Shown in pieces: positions 1 through 7,901 of a stretch of 15,997 nt of DNA. The stretch is from Chromatiales bacterium. GTDB lineage: Bacteria > Pseudomonadota > Gammaproteobacteria > Chromatiales > Chromatiaceae. The translations under genes were made by a program, and so were the position numbers. The first letter of the stretch is position 1; the number at the start of each line of letters is the position of its first letter. The stretch lies in assembly GCA_024762485.1 (NCBI GenBank), contig JANTHH010000032.1, forward strand, positions 1 to 15,997. Reading direction: 5' to 3'. The notes under the pieces were generated by a model that saw only the letters and a program-made list of their open reading frames with translations, was not told where the DNA came from and did not search any database.

Positions 1-22
1 CTGAGTTAATCCGGCCTGATGA

Positions 23-2923
23 TCACGGAATCCATGACCAGAGCTCGACCATGGCAAAGCGTACGATAGTGCGCGTGAATGCCTCCCATACTGGCCGCTC
101 CTCACTGCGGATCTTGGCATAGCCACTCATGCCGGAATGGAGCATGCCATGGCTGTTGTCCAGACGGACCATCACCTTGACCACGTTGCCGAAAGGCTGC
201 TCGATGACACGAGGCTCGATTTTTGTCACCTCCCCCTCGAAGGGCTGCCCCGGGTAGGCCCAGGTCTTGACCTTCGATACGGCACCTGTGGCAACCTCGC
301 CGATATCTGTCTCCGGCACCTCAATAGCGGCAAAGAGAACCGAAGAATTTTCCACCTCGGTAAAGAGGTCACCTTTTTTCAGATACTGACCTCGCTTCTG
401 ACGTAGGTTCAATTCGATCACCTGGCCGTCGAAGGGCATGGCGATGGTTGAGCGACGCAACTCTTCGCGGTAATAGTTAACCTGTTCCTGATACCGCTGC
501 CTTTCTGCCTCGATTGCCGCGATCTCTTCCGGATGCGGTCCTGCCTTGACAAGCGCCAACTTGGCCTCGGCCTCAATAAGTTTCTGTTTGTCGATCTCCA
601 TCCGTCGCCGGGCATCCTCAAGATCATCGAGTGATACCGCCTTCTTTTTATAGAGGTCCTCGTAGCGTGCCAGCTCGCCCTGTGAGAACCTCAGTTGCAC
701 CTTGGCCAGATCGACCGCTGAAACCGCCAGATCCAGCTGTTCAGGCGTCGGTGTATTCTGCAGTTCAGCAATCTTCGCCTCGGTCTCCTGCAGACGCGCC
801 TCATTGACGGCGAGTTCCTTTTCAATACGGTAGGTCGAAAGCCGGGCAATGACCGTACCCTTTGTCAGTGGTTCACCGCCATCATGCAGCACCTCTTCAA
901 CCAGCCCCTCCACCTCGACATGGAGCTCCTCGCGATCTGCGGGCAACAGGGTGAATTTCCCTCCCGTCTCATAGGGATAGGGAAGGAAGAGTATCGGCAA
1001 CAGTATCAACAGCATCGCCAGGCGATAACGTGTGCGTCCCGCATTCAGGCCACGCCGCTTGACCTTGATCCGTTTCCGCCAGGCATCTCCACCTGCCGCC
1101 TGGGATTTTGTACCGCCCTCCTCCAGGCCTTCACGGACCTTCTGCATATATGACAGGCCACGCCTGGCCATGTAGATCAGGAAAAAGAAGGCGAGGATGA
1201 TGCCAACGCCCTGGAGATTGACCTGTAGCCAGGTGGCAACGAAGAACGCGATCAGGACGGAGACAATCACGCTGAACAATGTCGATGCTACGGCGTATGT
1301 CACCAGGGCAGCGGTACTCAGCTCCGGGTTTTCAGGGGCCTCGCCCCTGATCCAGCTGAACAGACGGTGTCGTGCAATCGCCTTCAGATCCTTGACCCCC
1401 ACATAGGTCGACAACAGGCGGTAGCCATCGCTCATGAGGAGCGGATTGGCAGTCACCGTGAACGACGCTATTGAGGTCATCCAGAGGGTGAGGAAAAAGA
1501 AGGTCAGTACATTGTCGAGATGCCGGGTCGCCAGCCACAGCAACACGCCAGCCGAAAACAGGAAAAGCTTGGTGATAAGGGGCGCAGAGAACACCCACAG
1601 GCGGGCCTTGCGCGGTAGCTCCCACGCCTTCTGCATGGTCACGAAGAAGCGGGGGATGATGCCGAAGGCCAGGATGATACCGAACCCTTTCACCTCCGCG
1701 CCGTAGTAGCGGGTCACCATTCCGGTGACCAGCTTGGTGATCAGGTTCACCGTCAGCAGGCTGAATATCAGATGCTGAATGAGCGTGACGGGTGCCAGAA
1801 GGCGTTCGATATCAATGTGCAGGGGGCCGCTGTTGTTGGCCAGGGCCAACAGCGCGAGCGGCAGCAACAGGGGCAGCAGATAAGCCAGGTAACGAAACGG
1901 CGCGAACAGGTTCGATGTGGTCTCAAAAAAGCCATCGGGATTGAAGAGAATCCAGAAACGTCGCTTGCGGCCACTGCGCATCCCCTCGCCGTCACGCGTA
2001 TCCGTCGGCGACACCGAATCATCGAGACCGGCTGCACCCTCTGCCCACTCACGCTTACGGCGCTCACGGCGCGCCGCGCGTGCCGACTCCCGTGGCGAGG
2101 GTGGTGACGGCTCCGCCCGTGACCCGGCCTCTCCGTCTTCCACATCCAGTGCCGGTCGTGCTGAAGGCTCCCCGGCAATTCCACCGGGTCTTGCGACGAT
2201 CGCATCCTCGTCGCCGACGATGTCGGCGGCGGAGCTGGAATCGCCCGGTGTTGCGTCCCCAGTCGCCGGGCGCTGCTGATCTTCATCTGCCCTGTTCGCC
2301 GATCCCGCTGCCACGCCCTTGGCCCCCTCCGTTACTACCGGAGGCCTTGGTGTCTTCTCCCGGCGCCGCTCGACACCGCTGAAGGGTCTCTCCGTACCCT
2401 TGCGCTGACGGCGATCCCTGCGCCACTTGCGCCGTTCATCGACAAGGCTGGCCGTGGCGTCGCCGGCAGGCTCAACTGTTTCCTCCGTGGGTGCACCTCC
2501 GTCTGGCGAAGCGTCTGGCTGATCCACCAGCGCGTCCTCGCCTGCGGCATCGCTTGCGGGAGTCTCCCCGGCATCAACAGATGCCTCATCAGGCACCCCG
2601 GCCTGTTCCTCTTCAGCGGCAACAGGCCGGTCGGAAGCCACGGCTGTTAGCCCAAGTTCCTGAAGGTAGTCCGTGAAATCTGCCAATTCCTCGGCGGTGA
2701 TCCGCTTCCCGAACTTGGCGAGGAAAGCACGGCTGACGGCGGCGGGATCGGGGACTTCACTCAGCAGCTGGATGAGATAAAACTCCTCTTCACCCAGCTC
2801 CACCACCACGCCGGTCTCGCGGTTCTTGATGAGGTAGCGCTTCCTGAAACCCCGGTTCTCACGAACGACGCTCAGGTCCTGACGAAGCAATGCAGGGACT
2901 GACTGTTTCCTTTTGTCGTTCAT
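23..2923 (-). CDS. PqqD-like / pseudo-M50 membrane domain / HlyD adaptor fusion protein
   Basis: A 966-residue chimera. Residues ~11-92 resemble the PqqD-like domain that begins many M50/HlyD fusion proteins. Residues ~93-322 are a low-complexity linker with alternating acidic stretches and Arg/Lys-rich patches (162-193, 281-322). Residues ~340-590 form several hydrophobic helices laid out like an M50 site-2 protease: YYGAEVKGFGI at 406-415 and NPLLMSDGY at 493-501. The expected zinc-binding HExxH, however, reads TKLVT (396-400), so proteolysis is unlikely. A further membrane helix (~634-650) leads into a HlyD adaptor: lipoyl-like half ~660-700, coiled-coil hairpin ~700-825, second lipoyl half ~826-860, beta-barrel ~860-940. 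The adaptor part should lie in the periplasm and join an inner-membrane exporter to an outer-membrane channel; no exporter is present in the window. The ATG at 2923 gives the full PqqD-like domain, although no clear Shine-Dalgarno precedes it. Substrate unknown; export of the neighbouring synthase's product is inference. Confidence 0.85.
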   Translation of the reverse strand: MNDKRKQSVPALLRQDLSVVRENRGFRKRYLIKNRETGVVVELGEEEFYLIQLLSEVPDPAAVSRAFLAKFGKRITAEELADFTDYLQELGLTAVASDRPVAAEEEQAGVPDEASVDAGETPASDAAGEDALVDQPDASPDGGAPTEETVEPAGDATASLVDERRKWRRDRRQRKGTERPFSGVERRREKTPRPPVVTEGAKGVAAGSANRADEDQQRPATGDATPGDSSSAADIVGDEDAIVARPGGIAGEPSARPALDVEDGEAGSRAEPSPPSPRESARAARRERRKREWAEGAAGLDDSVSPTDTRDGEGMRSGRKRRFWILFNPDGFFETTSNLFAPFRYLAYLLPLLLPLALLALANNSGPLHIDIERLLAPVTLIQHLIFSLLTVNLITKLVTGMVTRYYGAEVKGFGIILAFGIIPRFFVTMQKAWELPRKARLWVFSAPLITKLFLFSAGVLLWLATRHLDNVLTFFFLTLWMTSIASFTVTANPLLMSDGYRLLSTYVGVKDLKAIARHRLFSWIRGEAPENPELSTAALVTYAVASTLFSVIVSVLIAFFVATWLQVNLQGVGIILAFFFLIYMARRGLSYMQKVREGLEEGGTKSQAAGGDAWRKRIKVKRRGLNAGRTRYRLAMLLILLPILFLPYPYETGGKFTLLPADREELHVEVEGLVEEVLHDGGEPLTKGTVIARLSTYRIEKELAVNEARLQETEAKIAELQNTPTPEQLDLAVSAVDLAKVQLRFSQGELARYEDLYKKKAVSLDDLEDARRRMEIDKQKLIEAEAKLALVKAGPHPEEIAAIEAERQRYQEQVNYYREELRRSTIAMPFDGQVIELNLRQKRGQYLKKGDLFTEVENSSVLFAAIEVPETDIGEVATGAVSKVKTWAYPGQPFEGEVTKIEPRVIEQPFGNVVKVMVRLDNSHGMLHSGMSGYAKIRSEERPVWEAFTRTIVRFAMVELWSWIP

Positions 2924-3000
2924 GTATGACCAGGGTTCACCGGTGAGAGAAAGGGTCCAGCAGCATTGGGCATATTACAGCAAGCTTCGACGTCGTGATG
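2924..3000 (-). other. 77-base gap before the HlyD-fusion gene
   Basis: This is the second longest non-coding gap in the window, between the esterase stop and the HlyD-fusion start. I see no convincing sigma-70 promoter, no stem-loop followed by a T run, and no strong ribosome binding site. It holds two short perfect palindromes, TCACCGGTGA (2937-2946) and CGACGTCG (2988-2995), either of which may be chance. The adaptor gene could therefore be read through from the upstream genes or have its own weak promoter. Confidence 0.4.
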
Positions 3001-3939
3001 TCAGGGCCGCGCGGAAGCGGTGTCGGACAAACCCTTGCTGCTGCCAGCCGCTGCGGGGACGATACCCAGTTCCCGGACCAGGGCTGCGTTGACGTCGAAT
3101 TTTCCCGCCATGTCCCACTGATGTGGACCCTCGTGGACGCGGATATCCACGACCTTACGTCCGCCCTGGCAATTCGAGACCGCCATGGACGCCTGGCCGA
3201 TCTCCCGGTATCCGGCTGCCGGCTCGCACCGGTTGTAGTCACGCCAGAGTCGCAGGGTTTCCACGACCGAACGGTGACTGACTCCGGCACGTGACTTGGT
3301 GCCCATCCCACCGTTGGTGGGAATGTTCTGATCGGCATCGCCATGAATGGAAACGATCGTGACCGGCCGTCTTGGACGACATTGTTGCTGGGCGTAATCC
3401 ATGGTCGCAGCAACGGCCCCGATGCCGTCCACCCGATCTGCACGGTCGCAGGCCATGCGGTAGGCCATCATGCCTCCATTGGAATGACCCACCACGAAGA
3501 TCCGCTGTGGATCGAGGGGAAAGCGTGCATTGATGTCGTCGATCACGGCATCGATGAAACCCACGTCATCGATATTCTTGCGCTGCGCATAGCCACAGCA
3601 ATAACCCGCATTCCATGTCAGCAGGCGATCAGACAGGCGCCCGCTGCCGGCCGGGTAGGCGACGATGACGCCCTGTCCGGCAACGGTCTCATGGAACCGC
3701 GTCTTGTCAGCCATTCGCTGCGGGTTTCCAAGCCCACCATGCAGCATGACCACCAGGGCATAGGGCTGCTTGCCAGTGACCGCCTCGGGCTCGTTTGAAA
3801 GATAGAAACGGGAGCGCTGATCCTGAACCAGCTCCTTGCGTATCAACGAGCCGGTAACCGACGTTCCCGGCTCGCCCTGGCATCCCGGCGCAACGGCAAG
3901 GACGAATAACCAAGCGACCAGCAGGACACGTCTACTCAT
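3001..3939 (-). CDS. Exported CE1 / PHB-depolymerase-like esterase, probable lipoprotein
   Basis: A 312-residue alpha/beta-hydrolase of the poly(3-hydroxybutyrate) depolymerase / LpqC-like esterase group (CE1 type). A short basic start and hydrophobic stretch (residues 4-17) end in APGC with Cys20. This is an imperfect lipobox, so a lipoprotein or a plainly secreted protein are both possible. The oxyanion region is MLHGG (65-69). The WNAGYCCGY stretch (109-117) is typical of the family. The probable triad is Ser153 in GHSNGG, Asp203 in HGDADQ and His273 in GPHQW, so the enzyme looks active. Family members cleave esters of polyhydroxyalkanoates, acetylated sugars or feruloyl groups; the substrate here is unknown. 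An ATG at 3939 is chosen because it follows GGAGG at the right distance and gives the signal peptide; the frame stays open to 4071 but lacks both. The gene overlaps the propeller gene upstream by 8 bases, suggesting translational coupling. Confidence 0.85.
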   Translation of the reverse strand: MSRRVLLVAWLFVLAVAPGCQGEPGTSVTGSLIRKELVQDQRSRFYLSNEPEAVTGKQPYALVVMLHGGLGNPQRMADKTRFHETVAGQGVIVAYPAGSGRLSDRLLTWNAGYCCGYAQRKNIDDVGFIDAVIDDINARFPLDPQRIFVVGHSNGGMMAYRMACDRADRVDGIGAVAATMDYAQQQCRPRRPVTIVSIHGDADQNIPTNGGMGTKSRAGVSHRSVVETLRLWRDYNRCEPAAGYREIGQASMAVSNCQGGRKVVDIRVHEGPHQWDMAGKFDVNAALVRELGIVPAAAGSSKGLSDTASARP

Positions 3940-5422
3940 TTTCTTCCTCCGAGGCAGAGTGTTCGCCCAGCCACACCTCGCAGCCACCACGTGGATTGTC
4001 CACGTAGCCATTGCCATCGAGCGGCCAGACCCTGGGACCGAACGGGTTGGCCGTGCCAAGGAACAGCCCATGGGGTGTGGAAACCATGTTCCGCAGGCCG
4101 ATGTTGTAGGGATTGTCGAGTCCCGTTGTGGTCACCGGCACCCAGTTATCGCCATCATGACTGCGATAAAGATCGAACCCCGCCTGATGATCCCTGATAT
4201 TCACCGATCCGACACCCTCGAAGATGTGCTCGAAAGAGGGAGGCCAACTGGTGCGGTCCGCGTAACCGAGCATCAGGCTCCAGTCGAAGGTACCCATGTA
4301 GAGCCAGCCTTCGTGCTCGCACATGCGCCAGAAATAGCCGTTGAAGAAATTGTCGAAGCCGGGGTTGTAACCCGACAGGGGCTTTTTCTCACCCGCCGGC
4401 GTCTCACGTGCGCTGCCGACCAGTAGGTCCCAGCTGCCATCCTGGTTGAGGCGAATGAGCTCCGAGGCACCTGGGCCGATGCCGTTCTGACGATCCACGC
4501 CGCCATTCTGGATGCCGCTGCCGATATACAGGGCACCCTTGAATGCCATCATCGATGTGGCCACCTCGTTGAGCGGACCACGATAGGCACCCTCGGTAAT
4601 CACCTTTTCCCAGACATAGGGCGGCTGCCCCTCGCAGCGGCTGCGCCAGATCTGGAATCCATTGACGTTGAAGGTGCCGGCGTAGAGGAAATCACCCAGC
4701 GGATGCATCTCGAACACGGTCTTGTTGTCCGGGTCACCGAAACCGGGCTCGCTGATACGGCGCCACTTGCCCCTCGCGGGGTCGCTGCTCTCGAGAATAT
4801 AGGGCGTGCCCGCCACGTTCGGGTTACCGCCACGACTACCGGCCGGCGTGGTGTACAACTTGCCCTTGAAGGCTACCAGGGAACGCAGCGTGGTGATCGG
4901 CAGATCGGCCAGTCCCGGCTCGGAGACAGGGATGAAGGACTCACCATCGGTCGAGCGCAGCACCAGTGGCCCGGGCCCCTTGGCGGGCGACCAGGTCCCG
5001 ACATAGAGTGCGGGCTCCATATCCGACTCCCCCTGGAACACGGCCATCGCCCGGTATCCCAGGTCACGGGGGATGGTCTTGCCATGGCTGCCGGTGATCT
5101 CCGGGGCCCGGTGGACGAGCTTCCATCCGTCCTCCCCTGGCCGGTAGCTGAGTATCTGGGCCCGCAGATCAATGGAAAAAGGGTCTTCCGGGCACTCGAC
5201 CGGCCAGGTGGTCATGGCGATGGGCAGACGCGCCTTCAGCAGCGGAAAATTGCCCCGCGTGGTACCGACGAATATGCGCCCCTTGTACCAGGCCATGGAA
5301 TGGGCGTAGGCATTGTGGCCGTCACCGAGCCCGCCGACACCTACCGGGCGGAAATCGGCCTGTCGCAACCCCGGCGGGATTTCCCTGGACGGGGCACTCA
5401 ATGGCTCTGCACGCCTGCTCAA
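3932..5422 (-). CDS. Seven-repeat beta-propeller protein of unknown function
   Basis: A 496-residue protein I cannot assign to a named family. It contains seven recurring strands of the pattern hydrophobic-x-G-x-(L/I)-(Y/F)-x-G: near 43-53, 126-142, 182-190, 239-249, 291-301, 367-377 and 446-456. Several are followed by Asp-box-like segments such as STDGESF (157-163) and SHDGDNW (421-427). The count fits a seven-bladed propeller covering almost the whole protein. No signal peptide or membrane helix is seen, so it is probably cytoplasmic, unlike many secreted sialidase-type propellers with Asp boxes. The best start is TTG at 5422: it overlaps the hydrolase stop (TTGA) and has GGAG nine bases upstream. 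The first internal ATG (residue 43) would cut into the first repeat. Scaffold, lyase or hydrolase roles are all possible. Its position between two hydrolase genes suggests a part in handling the synthase product. Confidence 0.75.
   Translation of the reverse strand: MSRRAEPLSAPSREIPPGLRQADFRPVGVGGLGDGHNAYAHSMAWYKGRIFVGTTRGNFPLLKARLPIAMTTWPVECPEDPFSIDLRAQILSYRPGEDGWKLVHRAPEITGSHGKTIPRDLGYRAMAVFQGESDMEPALYVGTWSPAKGPGPLVLRSTDGESFIPVSEPGLADLPITTLRSLVAFKGKLYTTPAGSRGGNPNVAGTPYILESSDPARGKWRRISEPGFGDPDNKTVFEMHPLGDFLYAGTFNVNGFQIWRSRCEGQPPYVWEKVITEGAYRGPLNEVATSMMAFKGALYIGSGIQNGGVDRQNGIGPGASELIRLNQDGSWDLLVGSARETPAGEKKPLSGYNPGFDNFFNGYFWRMCEHEGWLYMGTFDWSLMLGYADRTSWPPSFEHIFEGVGSVNIRDHQAGFDLYRSHDGDNWVPVTTTGLDNPYNIGLRNMVSTPHGLFLGTANPFGPRVWPLDGNGYVDNPRGGCEVWLGEHSASEEENE
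3946..3950 (-). promoter_or_regulatory. Ribosome binding site of the esterase gene
   Basis: On the minus strand this reads GGAGG, six bases before the ATG at 3939. It lies inside the 3' end of the beta-propeller gene. It is the strongest Shine-Dalgarno in the window and decides the esterase start over the in-frame codon at 4071. Confidence 0.8.
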
Positions 5423-6291
5423 AATATTCGGCTCCAGAAATGCTCTACCGCACGTGAGAAGAGTTCAGGTCGTGCCACGGGAAAAAAATGTCCCGCCCCG
5501 CGTATGAGTTCGAAATCGGCCTCGGGCCAGACCCGCTGCAGCAACTGGGCCGATGGCAGTGCCTGGGAATACTCGCCGTAGATGAGCAGTGTCGGCACCT
5601 GGAGCTGCTGCAATGACTCCTGGGTGATCCCGTCCTCGGCAGAGATGTCAGTGCGCGCGGTGGTATTGTCCATGAGTTCCAGCCACTGCCTTGCACCCCT
5701 CACCCCACCCCGGCCCATGAAGGGTGACAGCACACCCTGAAACTCCTGGGCACGCTCCGGCTGATCGACCTGCAGCCGCGCCATGTGTTCAAGCAGACGG
5801 ATGCCGAACTCACGTTCCTCCCCCCTGATCGGCACCCCGGCCTTTTCCAGCCGCTGCTTGAACTTGGGCCACAGGCGCCAGTCCTGAATCCGTTGCTTGC
5901 GGCGCAGAAAGCCGAGATTCACATCGGCCAGCACCAGACTCTCCACCTTGTCGGGATGTTGGAGTGCGTAGGCCAGTGCGACCAGGCCACCGAAACTGTG
6001 GCCGACGAGATGGATGCGGTCCCTGCCCAGCTCACCCAGCAGGCTTGCCATATCGCCAGCCATCACCCCGGGCGTATAGCCGCTTGGCGGGCGGCCGCTG
6101 CGTCCGTGGCCGCGCAGGTCGAAGAGCGTGACGCGGAAATGTTCAGCGAAACGCGGTGCCAGCCGCAGATACCAGAATGCGAGATTGGCGGCCAGGCCAT
6201 GAACCATGACCAGGTCACGTTCAGGCTCGGCCGATGTCTCCTCGATCTGCAGATAATGGAGTTTTACATCTGCAGTCTGCAGATATGGCAT
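5419..6291 (-). CDS. Alpha/beta hydrolase (possible product-release enzyme)
   Basis: A 290-residue soluble alpha/beta-hydrolase fold protein. Residues 28-33 (VMVHGL) form the oxyanion loop, DLRGHGRSGRP (58-68) is the classical post-strand motif, the nucleophile is Ser99 in GHSFGG, and the base is His268 in GAGHFFP. At the usual acid position, where relatives have G-x-x-D, the sequence reads GEYS (239-242). The acid is therefore either Glu240 or Asp124 after the preceding strand (LADVN), or the site is altered. No signal peptide is seen. The ATG at 6291 lies three bases after the upstream stop and has GGAG at the correct distance. The synthase proteins in view have no thioesterase domain, so hydrolysis of an acyl-carrier thioester, an ester or a lactone of the product is an attractive inferred role. 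The fold alone does not identify the substrate. Confidence 0.85.
   Translation of the reverse strand: MPYLQTADVKLHYLQIEETSAEPERDLVMVHGLAANLAFWYLRLAPRFAEHFRVTLFDLRGHGRSGRPPSGYTPGVMAGDMASLLGELGRDRIHLVGHSFGGLVALAYALQHPDKVESLVLADVNLGFLRRKQRIQDWRLWPKFKQRLEKAGVPIRGEEREFGIRLLEHMARLQVDQPERAQEFQGVLSPFMGRGGVRGARQWLELMDNTTARTDISAEDGITQESLQQLQVPTLLIYGEYSQALPSAQLLQRVWPEADFELIRGAGHFFPVARPELFSRAVEHFWSRIF
5432..5435 (-). promoter_or_regulatory. Ribosome binding site supporting a TTG start
   Basis: GGAG on the minus strand lies nine bases before the TTG at 5422, within the last codons of the hydrolase gene. It supports the rare TTG start of the propeller gene and stop-start coupling through the shared TTGA. 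Confidence 0.55.
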
Positions 6292-6294
6292 TCA

Positions 6295-7896
6295 TCACTC
6301 CATATATCCCAGCATCTGCAGCTGTTCCATGATCTTGTCTTTTTCGTCCTCGCCTATATCGTCATCGGCATTCTTGCTGCCGCCGACCGCGTTGGTCGCC
6401 GCACCGATGTGCACCGGGTGCTTCGCCAGATGTTCGGGCTCGAACATCTTCTCCGGCACCTTGCCCTCGAAGTCGCTGGGCACATCCAGACCGACGCTGT
6501 AGAGCAGGGTCGAGCCGACGTCGACAATGTTACGTCGAGCGGTCTCCACGCCCTGTTTCACGCCAGGCCCATAGGCGATGAAGATGCCATCGGGATGATG
6601 CGTGCCGGCGACCTCTTCACGCTGTTCGAGCATCGGCTCCTTGTTCTTGATGGAAACGAAGCCGCGGTCACGCAGCACCAGCAGTAGATCCGGGGCATCC
6701 TCCATGGCCTCGCCAGGAAACACTGTCTCGCGCTTGTGGATCTCGGTGATGACCGGCTCGCCGTTCTCGTCCTTGAACTCGCGCAGGTCCGCGATCAGGC
6801 GGTCACGCAGGTCCTCGTATTCGTCGGGATGAATCCCGCTCTCCCCCGGCTTGTGGCTGACACGGATATTGATGCCGTTGCTCGACGGCGTGCGGCAGTA
6901 GGCGATGGTGTTCTGCCAGTCGAGGTTGGCGAACATGCTGGCATCCCGACGGATGTCCGCATCGGTACCGCTGGTGTCCTTCCACTTGAGATAGCCCTTC
7001 TCGTGCAGATAGGCATTGATACGCACCACTTCCCAAGTGGTGGTGAAGCCGTGATCGGAGGCAAAGAAGACCTGTACATCCGGACCCGCGGCTGCCACCA
7101 GCTTTTCCAGATAGCCATCGAGACGCTTGAAATAATCGACGCACAGTTCGCGCATGCGCAGTTCGTAGGGCTCTGTGAGGTTGGCGGCCAGTTCTGGATC
7201 GATGAAGCGCCAGGCCTGGTGCTGCAGCTTGTCAACGCCGTCGAACATCACCGCCATCAGCTCTGGCGCTTCTTCCGAGATCAGATAGTCTGCGATCTTG
7301 AACCACTGCATCTCGCGCGGCAGATGGTAGCGCACCCACTGTTCGCGATCCTCGTCACTGAGTTCTTCCACCGACTGTTTCTCGCGATCGAAGTCCCAGG
7401 CCAGTTCCTTCGGGTCGAAGTCCGGGATGGTCTTCAGACGATCATAGAACTCCTTCGGCGCTGTGTTGCGGCGCAGGTGCTTCCAGGGAATGAAACCGGG
7501 CACCATGAAACCGTTCAGATCCTTGGGTGGCGGCGCGGTGAACGGGAAGTTCAGCGCCGCCACCTTCATCCCGGCACGGCTGGCAACCGACCAGATGGTC
7601 TCAGTGCGCACGTCGCGGGCATCGTAGAGCGTGAAGTAGACGTCATCGCCCAATTCCTCGGCGCGAATGAAATCGAACACCCCATGGTGACCGGGGGTAC
7701 GGCCGGTCATCAAGGAGACCCAGGCGGGGGGCGTGAGCGGGTTCGGGGTAGAGCGCAACTTGGCGCGCGCACCTTCCTCCATCACTTTTTTCAGGAACGG
7801 CATCACCACGCCCTCACCAGGACGGTCTGCTGTCAGATGATCGAGCACCGTGAAGGTTGCCCCATCCATGCCAATAAAGAGCGTGCGCACTGCCAT
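6295..7896 (-). CDS. Cytoplasmic alkaline-phosphatase-superfamily phosphodiesterase/phosphatase
   Basis: A 533-residue protein of the type I phosphodiesterase / nucleotide pyrophosphatase branch of the alkaline phosphatase superfamily. Expected two-metal-site residues are present: Asp11 in IGMDGA, nucleophile Thr55 in PLTPPAW, Asp222 and His226 in DGVDKLQH, Asp281-His282 in SDHGF, and His433 in GTHHPDG. The C-terminus ends in LQMLGYME, like the LxxLGY tail common in bacterial members. The length is normal and the active site looks complete. There is no signal peptide, so it should work in the cytoplasm, unlike classical periplasmic phosphatases. ATG at 7896 has AAGGA eight bases upstream, overlapping the last codons of the ACP gene; the intergenic gap is five bases. 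The family hydrolyses phosphomonoesters, phosphodiesters or sulfates, and some members transfer phospho groups. Tight coupling to an ACP gene suggests action on a phosphate-bearing intermediate or on the carrier's own phosphodiester-linked arm (inference). Confidence 0.85.
   Translation of the reverse strand: MAVRTLFIGMDGATFTVLDHLTADRPGEGVVMPFLKKVMEEGARAKLRSTPNPLTPPAWVSLMTGRTPGHHGVFDFIRAEELGDDVYFTLYDARDVRTETIWSVASRAGMKVAALNFPFTAPPPKDLNGFMVPGFIPWKHLRRNTAPKEFYDRLKTIPDFDPKELAWDFDREKQSVEELSDEDREQWVRYHLPREMQWFKIADYLISEEAPELMAVMFDGVDKLQHQAWRFIDPELAANLTEPYELRMRELCVDYFKRLDGYLEKLVAAAGPDVQVFFASDHGFTTTWEVVRINAYLHEKGYLKWKDTSGTDADIRRDASMFANLDWQNTIAYCRTPSSNGINIRVSHKPGESGIHPDEYEDLRDRLIADLREFKDENGEPVITEIHKRETVFPGEAMEDAPDLLLVLRDRGFVSIKNKEPMLEQREEVAGTHHPDGIFIAYGPGVKQGVETARRNIVDVGSTLLYSVGLDVPSDFEGKVPEKMFEPEHLAKHPVHIGAATNAVGGSKNADDDIGEDEKDKIMEQLQMLGYME
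6298..6301 (-). promoter_or_regulatory. Ribosome binding site of the hydrolase gene
   Basis: GGAG on the minus strand, six bases before the ATG at 6291, is embedded in the last sense codon and stop of the phosphodiesterase gene. The junction reads TGATGAATG, so termination and re-initiation are only a few bases apart. Confidence 0.7.
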
Positions 7897-7901
7897 GATG
7901 C

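Noticed and set aside
1..22. Start of a further gene at the left edge
   Set aside because: Only 22 bases remain beyond the HlyD-fusion stop and no start codon on the minus strand is visible in them.
2924..3000. Terminator or promoter between esterase and HlyD-fusion genes
   Set aside because: No stem-loop with T run and no paired -35/-10 boxes that I can defend.
3940..4071. 44-residue N-terminal extension of the esterase
   Set aside because: It would overlap the propeller gene by about 140 bases and would bury the signal peptide; the internal ATG at 3939 has GGAGG in front of it.
4703..5581. Plus-strand open frame of about 290 codons opposite the propeller gene
   Set aside because: Antisense shadow; no recognisable motif, while the minus strand encodes regular propeller repeats.
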